Shown: piece after piece, positions 53,732 through 62,811 of the stretch
Layout of the letters: every line of letters starts with the position of its first letter
How positions within the stretch are numbered: the first letter of the stretch is position 1
Assembly: GCA_017624085.1 (NCBI GenBank)
Contig: JAGANU010000009.1
Coordinates: 62,001-126,000, forward strand
Source: Coprococcus sp.
GTDB lineage: Bacteria > Bacillota_A > Clostridia > Lachnospirales > Lachnospiraceae
Reading direction: 5' to 3'
Length of the DNA: 64,000 nt
Position numbers and translations under genes: made by a program
The notes under the pieces: model-generated
The model's input: the letters and a program-made list of their open reading frames with translations, nothing else
What the model was told of the DNA's origin: nothing
Databases searched by the model: none

Positions 53732-53773
53732 GTAATATAACCAAATATGGTATAATTTTTTTACCATAGTACA

Positions 53774-54379
53774 CTAAAGACTGCCTGTTATCTCATCTAT
53801 ACATGTGTCAACCAGACGGTAATCGTAGCCCTTTCTGTACATATACATCTTAGCCTTGTCGCGCTTGTCCGAAAGCTCAGAAACAGTGTATCGTCTTGTA
53901 AGAATCGATGTAATAAGACTTCTTTCGTCGGGAAGCTCAGCTTCTGTTAGGGCTCTGTCAATATCATGAGGTAATATACCCTTACTCATAAGCTCACTTC
54001 TTATGATTCTGGCTGACTTTCTTCCTATGTGGCATCTAATATAGCTGCATGCATATCTGTAATCATCTATATATCCGTAGGACTTCAGCTTATCTACAGT
54101 AGCTTCCACGATATCTGCATCATAATATAAGGCTTCCAGCTTCCTTCTGATATCCTGTTCGCACTTATCAGAAAAACTTATAGAATTCACGGCCTTATTC
54201 ATAGCTCTCTTATACAGATAATCCCGTCTGAACTGAGTAATCATCTCGTCCTCCACCGGCTCACCAACCCTAAGCTTAAGCCTCCTAATATCAGAGGAAT
54301 ACACAGGTGCGTATGGTTCATAATCTATGTATAAGCAAAACCTTTTATCATCTATTCTACGTATATCCGTAACTACCAT
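53774..54379 (-). CDS. recX: Regulatory protein RecX
   Basis: 201 residues with three tandem helical repeats of the RecX family (YLYKRAMNKAVNSISF..DIRRKLEALYY, YACSYIRCHIGRKSARIIRSELMSKG, DKAKMYMYRKGYDYRLVDTCIDEI). RecX binds RecA filaments and tunes recombination. It lies 14 bp after recA on the same strand, so the two are coexpressed and both probably under the LexA box. Confidence 0.92.
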   Translation of the reverse strand: MVVTDIRRIDDKRFCLYIDYEPYAPVYSSDIRRLKLRVGEPVEDEMITQFRRDYLYKRAMNKAVNSISFSDKCEQDIRRKLEALYYDADIVEATVDKLKSYGYIDDYRYACSYIRCHIGRKSARIIRSELMSKGILPHDIDRALTEAELPDERSLITSILTRRYTVSELSDKRDKAKMYMYRKGYDYRLVDTCIDEITGSL

Positions 54380-54393
54380 ACTACTGCACCTTT

Positions 54394-55449
54394 TTAGTCC
54401 TCATCCATGCCTTCAACTGCCGCATCCGCGTTGTTTCCTGAGACTCCAAGTGCAGCTCTTACCTTATTCTCAATCTCCATGCACACCGCTTCATTGTTCT
54501 CAAGAAACAGCTTGGCATTCTCACGTCCCTGTCCTATCTTGTTGCCGTTGTAAGCATACCATGCACCGGACTTGTCAATAATATCGTTGGACACGGCAAG
54601 GTCAAGTATATCCCCAACCTTGGATATTCCCTTGCCAAATACAATATCAAACTCCGCCTCCTTAAACGGTGGAGCAACCTTATTCTTAACAACCTTAACC
54701 CTTGTTCTGTTGCCCACAATCTCACCGCCCTGACGCAGGGTGTCAATCTTCCTTACGTCAAGTCTAACTGAGGCGTAGAACTTAAGGGCACGGCCTCCTG
54801 TTGTAACCTCCGGATTGCCGAATACAACGCCAACCTTCTCACGAAGCTGATTGATGAATATTACAACGCAGTTCGTCTTGCTCACAACTGCCGTAAGCTT
54901 TCTAAGAGCCTGAGACATAAGTCTGGCATGAAGTCCCATATGTGAATCTCCCATGTCTCCATCTATCTCTGCCTTAGGAACAAGTGCTGCAACAGAATCC
55001 ACTATAACTACATCAACTGCGCCGGATCTTACCATAGTCTCCGTAATCTCCAGAGCCTGTTCTCCGCAATCAGGCTGTGATATGTAAAGATCATCGATAT
55101 CTACTCCTATATTCTTGGCGTATGTAGGGTCAAGTGCATGCTCCGCATCTATAAATCCGGCAATACCGCCTCTCTTCTGTATCTCGGCAACTATATGAAG
55201 AGCAACCGTCGTCTTACCACTTGACTCCGGGCCAAACACCTCTATAATACGTCCTCTCGGCACGCCTCCAAGTCCAAGTGCAACATCAAGACTTAAAGAT
55301 CCTGTAGGAATAACCTCAATATTCATATTCGCACCTGAATCTCCAAGCTTCATAACTGAGCCCTTACCATACTGCTTCTCTATCTGTGCAATCGCTGCAT
55401 CAAGAGCCTTCTTCTTATCATCAACATTAATACCTGTACTGTTAGCCAT
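54394..55449 (-). CDS. recA: Recombinase RecA
   Basis: 351 residues. Walker [11 protein letters not shown], the MAW-like region, [40 protein letters not shown] (L2 loop) and the acidic C-terminus (AVEGMDED) are all standard. It forms filaments on single-stranded DNA for strand exchange and stimulates LexA cleavage. A GGAGGAG site precedes the ATG and an SOS box lies in the promoter. Confidence 0.98.
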   Translation of the reverse strand: MANSTGINVDDKKKALDAAIAQIEKQYGKGSVMKLGDSGANMNIEVIPTGSLSLDVALGLGGVPRGRIIEVFGPESSGKTTVALHIVAEIQKRGGIAGFIDAEHALDPTYAKNIGVDIDDLYISQPDCGEQALEITETMVRSGAVDVVIVDSVAALVPKAEIDGDMGDSHMGLHARLMSQALRKLTAVVSKTNCVVIFINQLREKVGVVFGNPEVTTGGRALKFYASVRLDVRKIDTLRQGGEIVGNRTRVKVVKNKVAPPFKEAEFDIVFGKGISKVGDILDLAVSNDIIDKSGAWYAYNGNKIGQGRENAKLFLENNEAVCMEIENKVRAALGVSGNNADAAVEGMDED

Positions 55450-55462
55450 ATACGCTCCTCCT

Positions 55463-55475
55463 AAACATATGTTCG
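55463..55475 (-). promoter_or_regulatory. LexA (SOS) box of recA
   Basis: CGAACATATGTTT on the minus strand matches the Firmicutes LexA consensus CGAACRNRYGTTY. It lies between the promoter and the ribosome site, where bound LexA would block transcription. Confidence 0.85.
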
Positions 55476-55484
55476 ACTGATGAT

Positions 55485-55516
55485 ATTATACTATATAATT
55501 ATCACCATTTTGTCAA
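55485..55516 (-). promoter_or_regulatory. Promoter of recA
   Basis: TTGACA (55511-55516) with TAGTAT (55488-55493) at 17 bp, or TATAAT (55485-55490) at 20 bp. The LexA box follows directly. Confidence 0.7.
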
Positions 55517-55799
55517 TAACCAATTATTTTTATTCACACTATCATAACATGTGCACACTTTTTTACTCACGCAAAAAAGGCACAGAAATAGTGTATATTT
55601 TTTTCTGTCAGGGTAAAATATATCTATGCAACCGGGAATCATCATAAGAAACAAAGATATAAAGATTTTCCGATATAAACCGGATTTTCACACACGAATT
55701 ACATAACTGAAACTGATTATATCACACTTTACATAAAAATAGTATTATTATAAAATATTTTTATATTTTATTTCAGGTATATGTATTAGGAGTAGGCTT
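55517..55799. other. Intergenic region between recA and tmcAL
   Basis: AT-rich (T tracts and TTATTATAAAATATTTTTATATTTTA before the plus-strand gene). No frame is supported on either strand. It must contain the tmcAL promoter, but no clear -35/-10 pair stands out. Confidence 0.4.
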
Positions 55800-57068
55800 A
55801 TGAGTACGGTTGGTATAGTCTGTGAATATAATCCATTTCACAAGGGACATCAGTACCAGATAAATATGGCTTTGGAAAAAAGCGGTGCTGACAGTGTTGT
55901 CTGCTTTATGAGCGGTAATTTTCTTCAAAGAGGAGTACCTGCGCTGGCTGACAAATATACAAGGGCTCACATTGCCCTAAGGGAAGGTGTGGCTGCTGTT
56001 TTTGAGATTCCGTTTGTTTACGCAACCTCCAGCGCCAGAGACTACGCGTATGCTGCTGTCGCACTTATGAATAAGCTCAGGTGTATTGACTACATTTCCT
56101 TCGGAGCAGAAACAAACAATCTTGAGCTGCTTAAGTTCATTGCTCATATAACGATTAACGAGCCGGAGGCTGTATCAAAGGATATCAATCAGCTTGTTTC
56201 AAGCGGATTATCCTACGGCAGGGCCAGAGCAACAGCTATTTGCTCCTATATCAAAAATGGTACATTTGAAGAGAAGGACTCCGCTTTATTGCATGACTTT
56301 AATGTGAATGAGCTTGATGATATTCTCGCCAGTCCAAACAATATTTTGGCTATCGAGTACTTAGCTGCCCTTGAAAAAACAGAATCCTCCATAAAGCCTG
56401 TTTTAATCCCAAGAGCTATCGCCCACTACAACAGCACATCAACACGCAATGACATATGCTCTGCCACTGCTATAAGGGAAAAGCTGAAGAAAGAGGATAT
56501 TTCCTTTTTAAGTCGCCACGTTCCAGCTTCGTGCTACGATATTTTAAAAGATGCCTACAAAAAAACCTTTCCGGTCTTTGACGATTCTCTGTCACAGCTT
56601 CTATCCGGTGCCAGGCTTATGGGACTTAGAACGGATGTTGTGGATATGGATAATGATCTGGCGGGCAGGTTTTCAAAGCTTGACATCAATATGTCCTATA
56701 ATGAGACGGCTCTAAAGCTCAAGTGCAGGAATTACACACTTACGCATATACAGAGGGCTCTTCTCCATTACATTTTTCAGCTCACCCCAGATATTTACAG
56801 TTTCTTTAAGGAACATGGAACAATATATTATGCAAGACTCCTCGGTATGAGACTTGACAAACGGCACATTGTAAATCGTATAAAAAAGTGTACTGACATT
56901 CCAATAATAACAAAAACTGCAAGGGCCAATGACATCCTTGATTATCCGGCTGACATTATGTTTTCCTTTGACACCCGCGCACAGCTGGTATACAGCAATA
57001 TAGTTTACAACAAATATGGTGAGAACATACCGGATGACTTCAGGCAAAAACCAAACATAGTCCGTTAA
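55800..57068 (+). CDS. tmcAL: tRNA(Met) cytidine acetate ligase (YlbM)
   Basis: 422 residues. The nucleotidyltransferase motif H-x-G-H is in GIVCEYNPFHKGHQYQI, followed by VVCFMSGNFLQRGVPA and a second-half SATAIREKL (ISxxxIR-like) signature. B. subtilis TmcAL (YlbM) makes ac4C34 in elongator tRNA-Met from acetate and ATP. TAGGAG lies upstream of the ATG. The neighbourhood rsmD-coaD-ylbJ-ylbM matches the Bacillus ylbH-I-J-M cluster, with strands rearranged. It ends at a terminator overlapping the next start. Confidence 0.93.
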   Translation: MSTVGIVCEYNPFHKGHQYQINMALEKSGADSVVCFMSGNFLQRGVPALADKYTRAHIALREGVAAVFEIPFVYATSSARDYAYAAVALMNKLRCIDYISFGAETNNLELLKFIAHITINEPEAVSKDINQLVSSGLSYGRARATAICSYIKNGTFEEKDSALLHDFNVNELDDILASPNNILAIEYLAALEKTESSIKPVLIPRAIAHYNSTSTRNDICSATAIREKLKKEDISFLSRHVPASCYDILKDAYKKTFPVFDDSLSQLLSGARLMGLRTDVVDMDNDLAGRFSKLDINMSYNETALKLKCRNYTLTHIQRALLHYIFQLTPDIYSFFKEHGTIYYARLLGMRLDKRHIVNRIKKCTDIPIITKTARANDILDYPADIMFSFDTRAQLVYSNIVYNKYGENIPDDFRQKPNIVR

Positions 57069-57110
57069 ATGCTTCATATAATTATGTATGAAGCATTTTC
57101 TTTTTTTATT
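57067..57110 (+). terminator. Intrinsic terminator overlapping the ylbJ start codon
   Basis: AAATGCTTCATA (57067-57078) pairs perfectly with TATGAAGCATTT (57087-57098), eight-base loop, followed by TTCTTTTTTTATT. It begins at the tmcAL stop, and its second arm contains the ATG of the next gene. Confidence 0.85.
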
Positions 57111-58005
57111 ATCAACAACCGTATTTATTCTTTTAGCTTGTGCAAACTCAAGTATAATCTCGGAGGGCTGCAGGTCAGGAATTTACCTGTGGTACAACAG
57201 TATAATTCCTGTAATACTGCCCTTTATGCTTATTTCAGCCATTATACTGGAAAGGATAAGCACATACAATATAAATACAAATACAGCTGTAAGCACAGCC
57301 CTAATAATCGGACTTATGTGCGGTTTTCCCACAGGCACAATCGTTATATCTCATTTTTATAAAAAGGGGATTCTAAAAAGAAATACAGCACAATGTATGC
57401 TGCCTGTCTGCAACAATGTAAGTCCGATGTTTCTATATGCGTATATATACCGGGGCTATCTGTCCTTAGACTATACGATGGCTTTTGTCGCTTTGTACAT
57501 ATATATTCCTCAGCTTATATATATGCTTACGGCACTGTCTGCACAAAAGCTCCTACCCGGTATATTTGGATATAGAAAAAGAAGAATAAGCTCATATTCC
57601 GTGGAAGGTGAAGCTGCATGCTGCAACAATGAAAAGGGCAGCGAAGGCTCCAAGGACAGCCCTCTTACAGGTATCGTAACAAACATTTCCATTATTGGAA
57701 TATATATTGTCATATTCTCCATAATAACAATGCTTATACAAAATTATCTAAAGGGAACCTTTTGGAGCATAATTGCCGCTTATATGGAGATAAGTAAGGG
57801 AATACCTATTCTTTTTGAGCTCAGCTTAGATGGCAAAATAAAAACAGCCCTCATTCTGTCACTCACTTCCTTTGGCGGACTGTCCGCACTCTTTCAAAGT
57901 CGCGAGCTGATAAAAGAATCAAGGCTGTCTTTTATAAGATACATAGCTGATAAGCTTATATGCTCTATACTGTCCTATACAGCTGTTTTACTGTTTATAC
58001 ATTAG
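57088..58005 (+). CDS. ylbJ: YlbJ-like sporulation membrane protein (nucleoside-recognition family)
   Basis: 305 residues, about 7-8 membrane helices. CRSGIYLWYNSIIPVILPFMLISAIIL followed by GLMCGFPTGTIVI and the NNVSPMF segment are YlbJ-type gate-domain features. B. subtilis YlbJ (about 400 residues) is a sigma-E-dependent membrane protein needed for spore resistance; this copy is shorter, with a hydrophilic loop at ~165-195. Adjacency to ylbM (tmcAL), coaD (ylbI) and rsmD (ylbH) supports the call. The ATG lies inside a terminator hairpin and has no ribosome site, yet no other in-frame start precedes the conserved region. Confidence 0.78.
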   Translation: MKHFLFLLSTTVFILLACANSSIISEGCRSGIYLWYNSIIPVILPFMLISAIILERISTYNINTNTAVSTALIIGLMCGFPTGTIVISHFYKKGILKRNTAQCMLPVCNNVSPMFLYAYIYRGYLSLDYTMAFVALYIYIPQLIYMLTALSAQKLLPGIFGYRKRRISSYSVEGEAACCNNEKGSEGSKDSPLTGIVTNISIIGIYIVIFSIITMLIQNYLKGTFWSIIAAYMEISKGIPILFELSLDGKIKTALILSLTSFGGLSALFQSRELIKESRLSFIRYIADKLICSILSYTAVLLFIH

Positions 58006-58010
58006 ATGTA

Positions 58011-58742
58011 CTACTCATCAAGGAACTCATCATCGTCTTCCTCATCATCATAGTCATCTTCATCGTCATAATCATAGTCATCATCTGCATCGTTATCCTG
58101 AGTATACTCTGTTTTTCCGTATACATTATACTCATTGTCTGCAAATGCTGAATCATCGCCATACTGCTGTGGCTGCTCAGGTACACCTGCCATCTGGGAA
58201 ATGCTCATATCAAGCTCTGCCATATTGTTTGAAACTAACGCAGCATTCTCCTCAAGTGATCTGATAAGATTCTCGTAGTTTGCTCTCTCAGCCTGAAGTG
58301 TAGCATTGATGTACTGGCTTATCTCTGTGAGCTTGTCCTTTGAGTAATACATAGAACCGGTTCTTACTTCCTGAGCATCTGCATTTGCCTCTGCGATAAT
58401 CTGATCAGCCTGGCTTCTTGCCATCTCAAGAATCTCATTCGCTCTAATATTCGCAAGCTCAACAATCTGGCTCTGATCTACAAGTCTGTTGGCCTCAGCA
58501 ACGGACTCTGTAATGATCGAATCAGCCCTTGCTCTTGCATCTGCAAGAATGGCTTCCTTGTTTCTCATAATCTTCTTGCATCTCTCTATTTCATTTGGGA
58601 GCTTAAGCTTAAGCTCGCCAACCATCTGCTCCAAATCTTCCTTTGGCACAATAATCTTACTGGATGATAATGGCTGATACTTACAGTTATCAATAAATAT
58701 CTCGATCTCACTGATCATCTCTTCAATACCTTTTCTTGCCAT
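58011..58742 (-). CDS. Coiled-coil protein with acidic tail (DivIVA / ATPase-subunit-H-like)
   Basis: 243 residues. ~45 residues are followed by a long charged coiled coil (~50-175) with the repeating pattern ILADARARADSIITESVAEANRLVDQ and NEILEMARSQADQIIAEANADAQEV, common in V-ATPase subunit H/ATP synthase B-like and DivIVA-like scaffolds. The last ~35 residues are almost all Asp/Glu/Tyr. No membrane segment. It lies after coaD on the same strand, as a similar gene often does in clostridia. Function unknown; a role in envelope growth or division is a guess from neighbours. Confidence 0.8.
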   Translation of the reverse strand: MARKGIEEMISEIEIFIDNCKYQPLSSSKIIVPKEDLEQMVGELKLKLPNEIERCKKIMRNKEAILADARARADSIITESVAEANRLVDQSQIVELANIRANEILEMARSQADQIIAEANADAQEVRTGSMYYSKDKLTEISQYINATLQAERANYENLIRSLEENAALVSNNMAELDMSISQMAGVPEQPQQYGDDSAFADNEYNVYGKTEYTQDNDADDDYDYDDEDDYDDEEDDDEFLDE

Positions 58743-58807
58743 GTTTTTTTCCTCCTAATCATCTAACGCAGAAAATGTTTATATAACCTTCTAAGTAAAA
58801 CCAAGTC

Positions 58808-59287
58808 TTATTTAGAGTATTTTTCTATAAGTGCATCCCTGACCTGCTTGGGAACGAATTCGCCCACATCCACGCCAAAGCTTGCATATTCCTTTACAAT
58901 ACTCGAACTCAGGTATGAATATTGAATATTGGTAGTCAAAAATACGGTGTCAATATCCGGGGCAACCTGTCTGTTGCTCTGTGCTATCTGAAGCTCATAT
59001 TCAAAATCAGTTACAGCACGAAGTCCTCTGACAATAACCTTTATATCATTCTGTCTTGCATAATCAACAAGCAAACCGCCAAATCCAATAACCCTTACAT
59101 TTGGTATGTCCGAAACTACATTCTTTAACATATTAACACGTTCTTCTAAAGAAAACAATGGACATTTTGACGTATTATTTAGAACACCCACTACAAGCTC
59201 ATCAAACATAAGTGCTGATCTTCTTATGATATCAAGATGTCCCAATGTAACCGGATCGAAGCTTCCGGGATAAATAGCTCTACTCAT
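58808..59287 (-). CDS. coaD: Phosphopantetheine adenylyltransferase
   Basis: 159 residues, normal length. [21 protein letters not shown] has the T/H-x-G-H motif, and [13 protein letters not shown] and [12 protein letters not shown] complete the site. It makes dephospho-CoA in CoA synthesis. The start at 59287 overlaps the rsmD stop by 8 bp and has AGGAG eight bases upstream; the frame continues 45 codons into rsmD without support. Confidence 0.96.
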   Translation of the reverse strand: MSRAIYPGSFDPVTLGHLDIIRRSALMFDELVVGVLNNTSKCPLFSLEERVNMLKNVVSDIPNVRVIGFGGLLVDYARQNDIKVIVRGLRAVTDFEYELQIAQSNRQVAPDIDTVFLTTNIQYSYLSSSIVKEYASFGVDVGEFVPKQVRDALIEKYSK

Positions 59288-59846
59288 CATCCACTCTCCT
59301 GCATATAAATGTGTGCTTATTTGTCTTGTACGTCTTAACCTTATATGCCTCAAGGCCCAAACTGTCAAGATAATCAAAATCTGTACTTTGATCAGATTCA
59401 ACAATAACTGTTGTATTCTCATCTAATACGGAAGATTGTGCAAGTCTTGTTAACACGTTCTTTTCAAGAAGCTTTCCGTATGGGGGATCCATAAAGATAA
59501 TATCGAAGGCTTCCTTCTGCCTCTCAAGCGTATCAATAGCTGCAACTGCATCTTGAGATATTACCCGGGCCCTCTTGCTAAGCTTTGTGAAATCAAGATT
59601 CTTATTAATGCAGGCAACTGCTTTTCTTGAATTCTCCACAAATACTGCTCTTTCCGCACCGCGGCTAAGAGCCTCAATACCAATAGCCCCGCTTCCGCTG
59701 AATATATCAAGAAAACTGCATCCGGGAATATACGGATTTATCATATTAAATAAAGTCTCTTTTATCCGGTCTGTTGTAGGCCTTGTATCATTAGAATCCA
59801 CTGTGACAAGCTTTAAGCTCCTTGCACTTCCTGCAATAACCCTCAT
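59280..59846 (-). CDS. rsmD: 16S rRNA (guanine966-N2)-methyltransferase RsmD
   Basis: 188 residues. [48 protein letters not shown] (SAM site) and the catalytic [10 protein letters not shown] are diagnostic. It methylates the small-subunit rRNA. It overlaps coaD, as in most Firmicutes, and lies 81 bp after the GH5 gene. Confidence 0.95.
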   Translation of the reverse strand: MRVIAGSARSLKLVTVDSNDTRPTTDRIKETLFNMINPYIPGCSFLDIFSGSGAIGIEALSRGAERAVFVENSRKAVACINKNLDFTKLSKRARVISQDAVAAIDTLERQKEAFDIIFMDPPYGKLLEKNVLTRLAQSSVLDENTTVIVESDQSTDFDYLDSLGLEAYKVKTYKTNKHTFICRRVDDE

Positions 59847-59927
59847 CCTTATAACACCTTACCTTTTTTAATCTTCTGATAATAACATGACATCAGACAA
59901 AATACAACAGCAAAGTTATTATTGTAT

Positions 59928-61538
59928 TTAATTACCGAGCATCTGTTTTTTTACATATTTTGCTGTATCTGTCAAATCATTATCCGTAAATCCGGAGACA
60001 GCAGAGCTGTCAGATCTTATCAGCGCCGAGGTTTCATTCTTATTGCAAAGGCTCCAGGATGCATAGCTCAGATTGTTTTCGTTTATAAGCTTGAACCACT
60101 CATCTGATGAGCTGTAATCAATTGCTCCATTTCCCGATGCATCACAGAGACTGAACTCACTTACAAATATTGGGAGGTTGTTCGAAAGGGCAGTCGTAAC
60201 CTTGCTCCTTATGTTCTCCTTGTGAGTAGCTGCATAAAAATGAACTGCATACATAATATTATCATAGCCTGTTATTGGGTTATTTGATGCAATATCTACA
60301 TCCTGGCTCCAATTTGGAGTTCCGACTATAATGATCGCATCCTTGTCATTTTGTCTGATAACAGGAATAACCTGCTCGGCGTATGATTTTATGCTGTCCC
60401 AGGTTGTTCCACCATTTGGCTCATTACATATCTCGTAAAGTACGTTCCCATAATCTGCATATTTTTTTGAAACAGTATTGAAAAAGTCCTTGGACTCGTC
60501 TGTGTACTTATTTGGGTCGTTGTCGTTTAATATATGCCAATCCACGATCACATACATTCCAAGCTCTGTGGCTGAATTTACTCCGGTATCTACAAGCTTC
60601 ATTATGTCATCCTTATTTCCGCCGCTACAATAACCATAAGAGTCGCCTGTATCCGTATACATAGCGATACGTACAAGGTTGGCACTCCAATCATCCCTTA
60701 TGGATTTGAAGGCATCCTTATTCACGTAGTCAGGAAACCATGTTATGCCATGTGTGCTAACGCCCTTAAGCTGCATTTTGTCACCATTTTTATCAACAAT
60801 ATTTGTACCTGACACACTGAGCTTTCCATGAGCATCAAATGGTGTCTTTCCGTCTGTATCCGGCTTTTCCTGCTTTGCCGCCTCAGTTTTTTCCTCAGTC
60901 ACTTCTTCTGTTTTAGCTTCCTCTTTACCTTCAGTGTCCTTTGCTTCAGTCTGAAAATCATCACCTGTATACAACACGCCATCAATAAAAAGCTTGTAGT
61001 CTAAAACAGTAAGGTCATCTGCCGATATGTTATATCCGATATTTATGCTGGAATTTGCCGGAATTTCCTTGTTGTAACTAACCGGAGTAATTGTTATATC
61101 CTTACCTTCAATCTCCTTGTTTCCGTTCCATATCTGTTCAATTTCAGGCTCACTCTTATATGTAACAACAAGTGTCCAGTCAGCTGCTGCCTTACCGCTG
61201 TTATTGTATATATCTATGTTCTCTGTAGCGCAGCTCTTGCCTCCGGCCTCCCATGTGTTTTCATGGCCAATTTTTACACGATATGCTCCTGTACTTTTCT
61301 CCGTATCCTTTGACGGAGCTTCCTCCTCAGGCTTATTATCATCCTGAACTTGTTTTTCTGATGTAGTCTCCTTATTTTCACCAATGGCTGAATGATCATC
61401 AGTCTCCTGCCCTACAGTCTCACTTCCGCCACGCTCTTTGTCCTTATTTTGAGTTATGAGCATAACCCCCATGACGCTTACAGCCACAAGCAAAACAACT
61501 ATTATTATGCTCATAATCAATGTTTTTTTGTTCTTCAT
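59928..61538 (-). CDS. Membrane-anchored GH5 cellulase with CBM2-like module
   Basis: 536 residues. An N-terminal signal anchor (LIMSIIIVVLLVAVSVMGVMLI) without a clear cleavage site; an acidic Glu/Thr/Lys linker; a ~100-residue beta module (YRVKIGHENTWEAGGKSCATENIDIYNNSGKAAADWTLVVTY...) resembling CBM2; a second acidic linker; then GH5 catalytic domain from ~255. The acid/base Glu is in LYEICNEPNG and the nucleophile Glu in PIFVSEFSLCDASG; the WHILNDNDPN loop is typical of GH5_2 endoglucanases. It would cut cellulose or beta-glucan at the cell surface. The ATG follows the DUF4129 gene by 16 bp with an AAGGGG site, so it belongs to the MoxR/DUF58 operon. Confidence 0.92.
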   Translation of the reverse strand: MKNKKTLIMSIIIVVLLVAVSVMGVMLITQNKDKERGGSETVGQETDDHSAIGENKETTSEKQVQDDNKPEEEAPSKDTEKSTGAYRVKIGHENTWEAGGKSCATENIDIYNNSGKAAADWTLVVTYKSEPEIEQIWNGNKEIEGKDITITPVSYNKEIPANSSINIGYNISADDLTVLDYKLFIDGVLYTGDDFQTEAKDTEGKEEAKTEEVTEEKTEAAKQEKPDTDGKTPFDAHGKLSVSGTNIVDKNGDKMQLKGVSTHGITWFPDYVNKDAFKSIRDDWSANLVRIAMYTDTGDSYGYCSGGNKDDIMKLVDTGVNSATELGMYVIVDWHILNDNDPNKYTDESKDFFNTVSKKYADYGNVLYEICNEPNGGTTWDSIKSYAEQVIPVIRQNDKDAIIIVGTPNWSQDVDIASNNPITGYDNIMYAVHFYAATHKENIRSKVTTALSNNLPIFVSEFSLCDASGNGAIDYSSSDEWFKLINENNLSYASWSLCNKNETSALIRSDSSAVSGFTDNDLTDTAKYVKKQMLGN

Positions 61539-61554
61539 AATTACCCCTTTTCTG

Positions 61555-62811
61555 TCAATTACGACCTTTGTTTTCTCCTATAAGACTCTTAAGCTTCTTA
61601 ATAGAATGTTTATCTGCATCAATATTACCATATCTTACAGATTTGTATAGTATATTTATTTCTTCTACATCTCCAAGCCCCTGACTGCTTATTTTATCCT
61701 GTATATCATCACATGTCATATACTCATTAAGCCTGATTTCTCTGCCATATCTTTTTATCTCATTCTTATAGCATTTTCGGAATCTCTCTTCAGGTGTAGA
61801 GACTGTTTTCTTTATCATCTCCGGTTTTTTATCTATATGCTCTATTGTTACCGAAACTCCGCTACTTTTTGAATCCTTATTAACAATGTAATACCTTTTT
61901 TGCATAAGATACCATACTGCTTTCTTAATAAGCTTTGCAGCAATAGCTATCAGCAGTATTCCAAACAATGCCAAAAGCAACACCATTAGAACATTTGCAA
62001 GCATGCTTGTATCATTGCCATCAGCTGCCACGGCATTTAAAAAAGCATCCTTCAATATATCTTCATTGTTCCTTGTTTTTGAAAAGAGCCTTTCAAGCAG
62101 ATTCATGATGAACAACATTACAAATGTAAGTCCTCTTCCCAAATATGTGGCAGCAAGCATTATCATACGGCCCACAGCTGCCGTAAGCCCTGTCACACCT
62201 GAAATAAGCATGACAACCAGCATACCGGTCATCACTGCAGCCACAAGCCTTGTATTTGTTTTCAGCATTGTATTTACTGATATTCCATCCATATTATGAG
62301 TCTGTGACATATATTTGCATACACCGTCTACATAAAGTCTTGCCAGCGACATCATAAGCATAATAATGAGTATTACATATGCGCTGTTTTCAAGGCCCTT
62401 TTCACCGGAAAGGAGTCCAAACAAATAGAATATCACGCAAAACAGCATGCCTGCCCATGGAACCGAATCAAGATATGGAGTTGTTATCACACTTCCAGCC
62501 TGCTTAAGTGAGCCGGTAAGCAGAAAGGCTGTAATAAGCACAACCCAGAAAAGTCTAATCACAAATGCATAGGGCATAATCAGCGTGACAGCTGCCATAG
62601 CAATATGCACGCCTGTAAGTATCATCCTGTTTTCAACATTATCCCTCAGTATGTAAGAAACACAAAATAGTATTGCAAGGGTTATTGTCTGTCCCATGTC
62701 AACGTTCTGCTTTGCAAATATAATCGTAAAATACACCATTACAATATAAGCAAATGCCATCTCATAGCCACATCTCAGTATAACCCTGAGGTATTCAAGC
62801 CCTTGTTTCAT
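61555..62811 (-). CDS. Polytopic membrane protein with DUF4129-like C-terminus
   Basis: 418 residues. About eight or nine membrane helices occupy residues ~15-310, followed by a cytoplasmic domain containing ERFRKCYKNEIKRYG and INILYKSVRYGN, which resembles DUF4129. In many bacteria the MoxR-DUF58 pair is followed by a transglutaminase/DUF4129 protein; here the transglutaminase domain is absent. Start at 62811 has GGAGG nine bases upstream and lies inside the end of the DUF58 gene (17-bp overlap). Function unknown. Confidence 0.8.
   Translation of the reverse strand: MKQGLEYLRVILRCGYEMAFAYIVMVYFTIIFAKQNVDMGQTITLAILFCVSYILRDNVENRMILTGVHIAMAAVTLIMPYAFVIRLFWVVLITAFLLTGSLKQAGSVITTPYLDSVPWAGMLFCVIFYLFGLLSGEKGLENSAYVILIIMLMMSLARLYVDGVCKYMSQTHNMDGISVNTMLKTNTRLVAAVMTGMLVVMLISGVTGLTAAVGRMIMLAATYLGRGLTFVMLFIMNLLERLFSKTRNNEDILKDAFLNAVAADGNDTSMLANVLMVLLLALFGILLIAIAAKLIKKAVWYLMQKRYYIVNKDSKSSGVSVTIEHIDKKPEMIKKTVSTPEERFRKCYKNEIKRYGREIRLNEYMTCDDIQDKISSQGLGDVEEINILYKSVRYGNIDADKHSIKKLKSLIGENKGRN

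Noticed and set aside
58808..59422. N-terminal extension of coaD into rsmD
   Set aside because: The extra 45 residues have no counterpart in CoaD, whereas [12 protein letters not shown] at 59287 has a good ribosome site.
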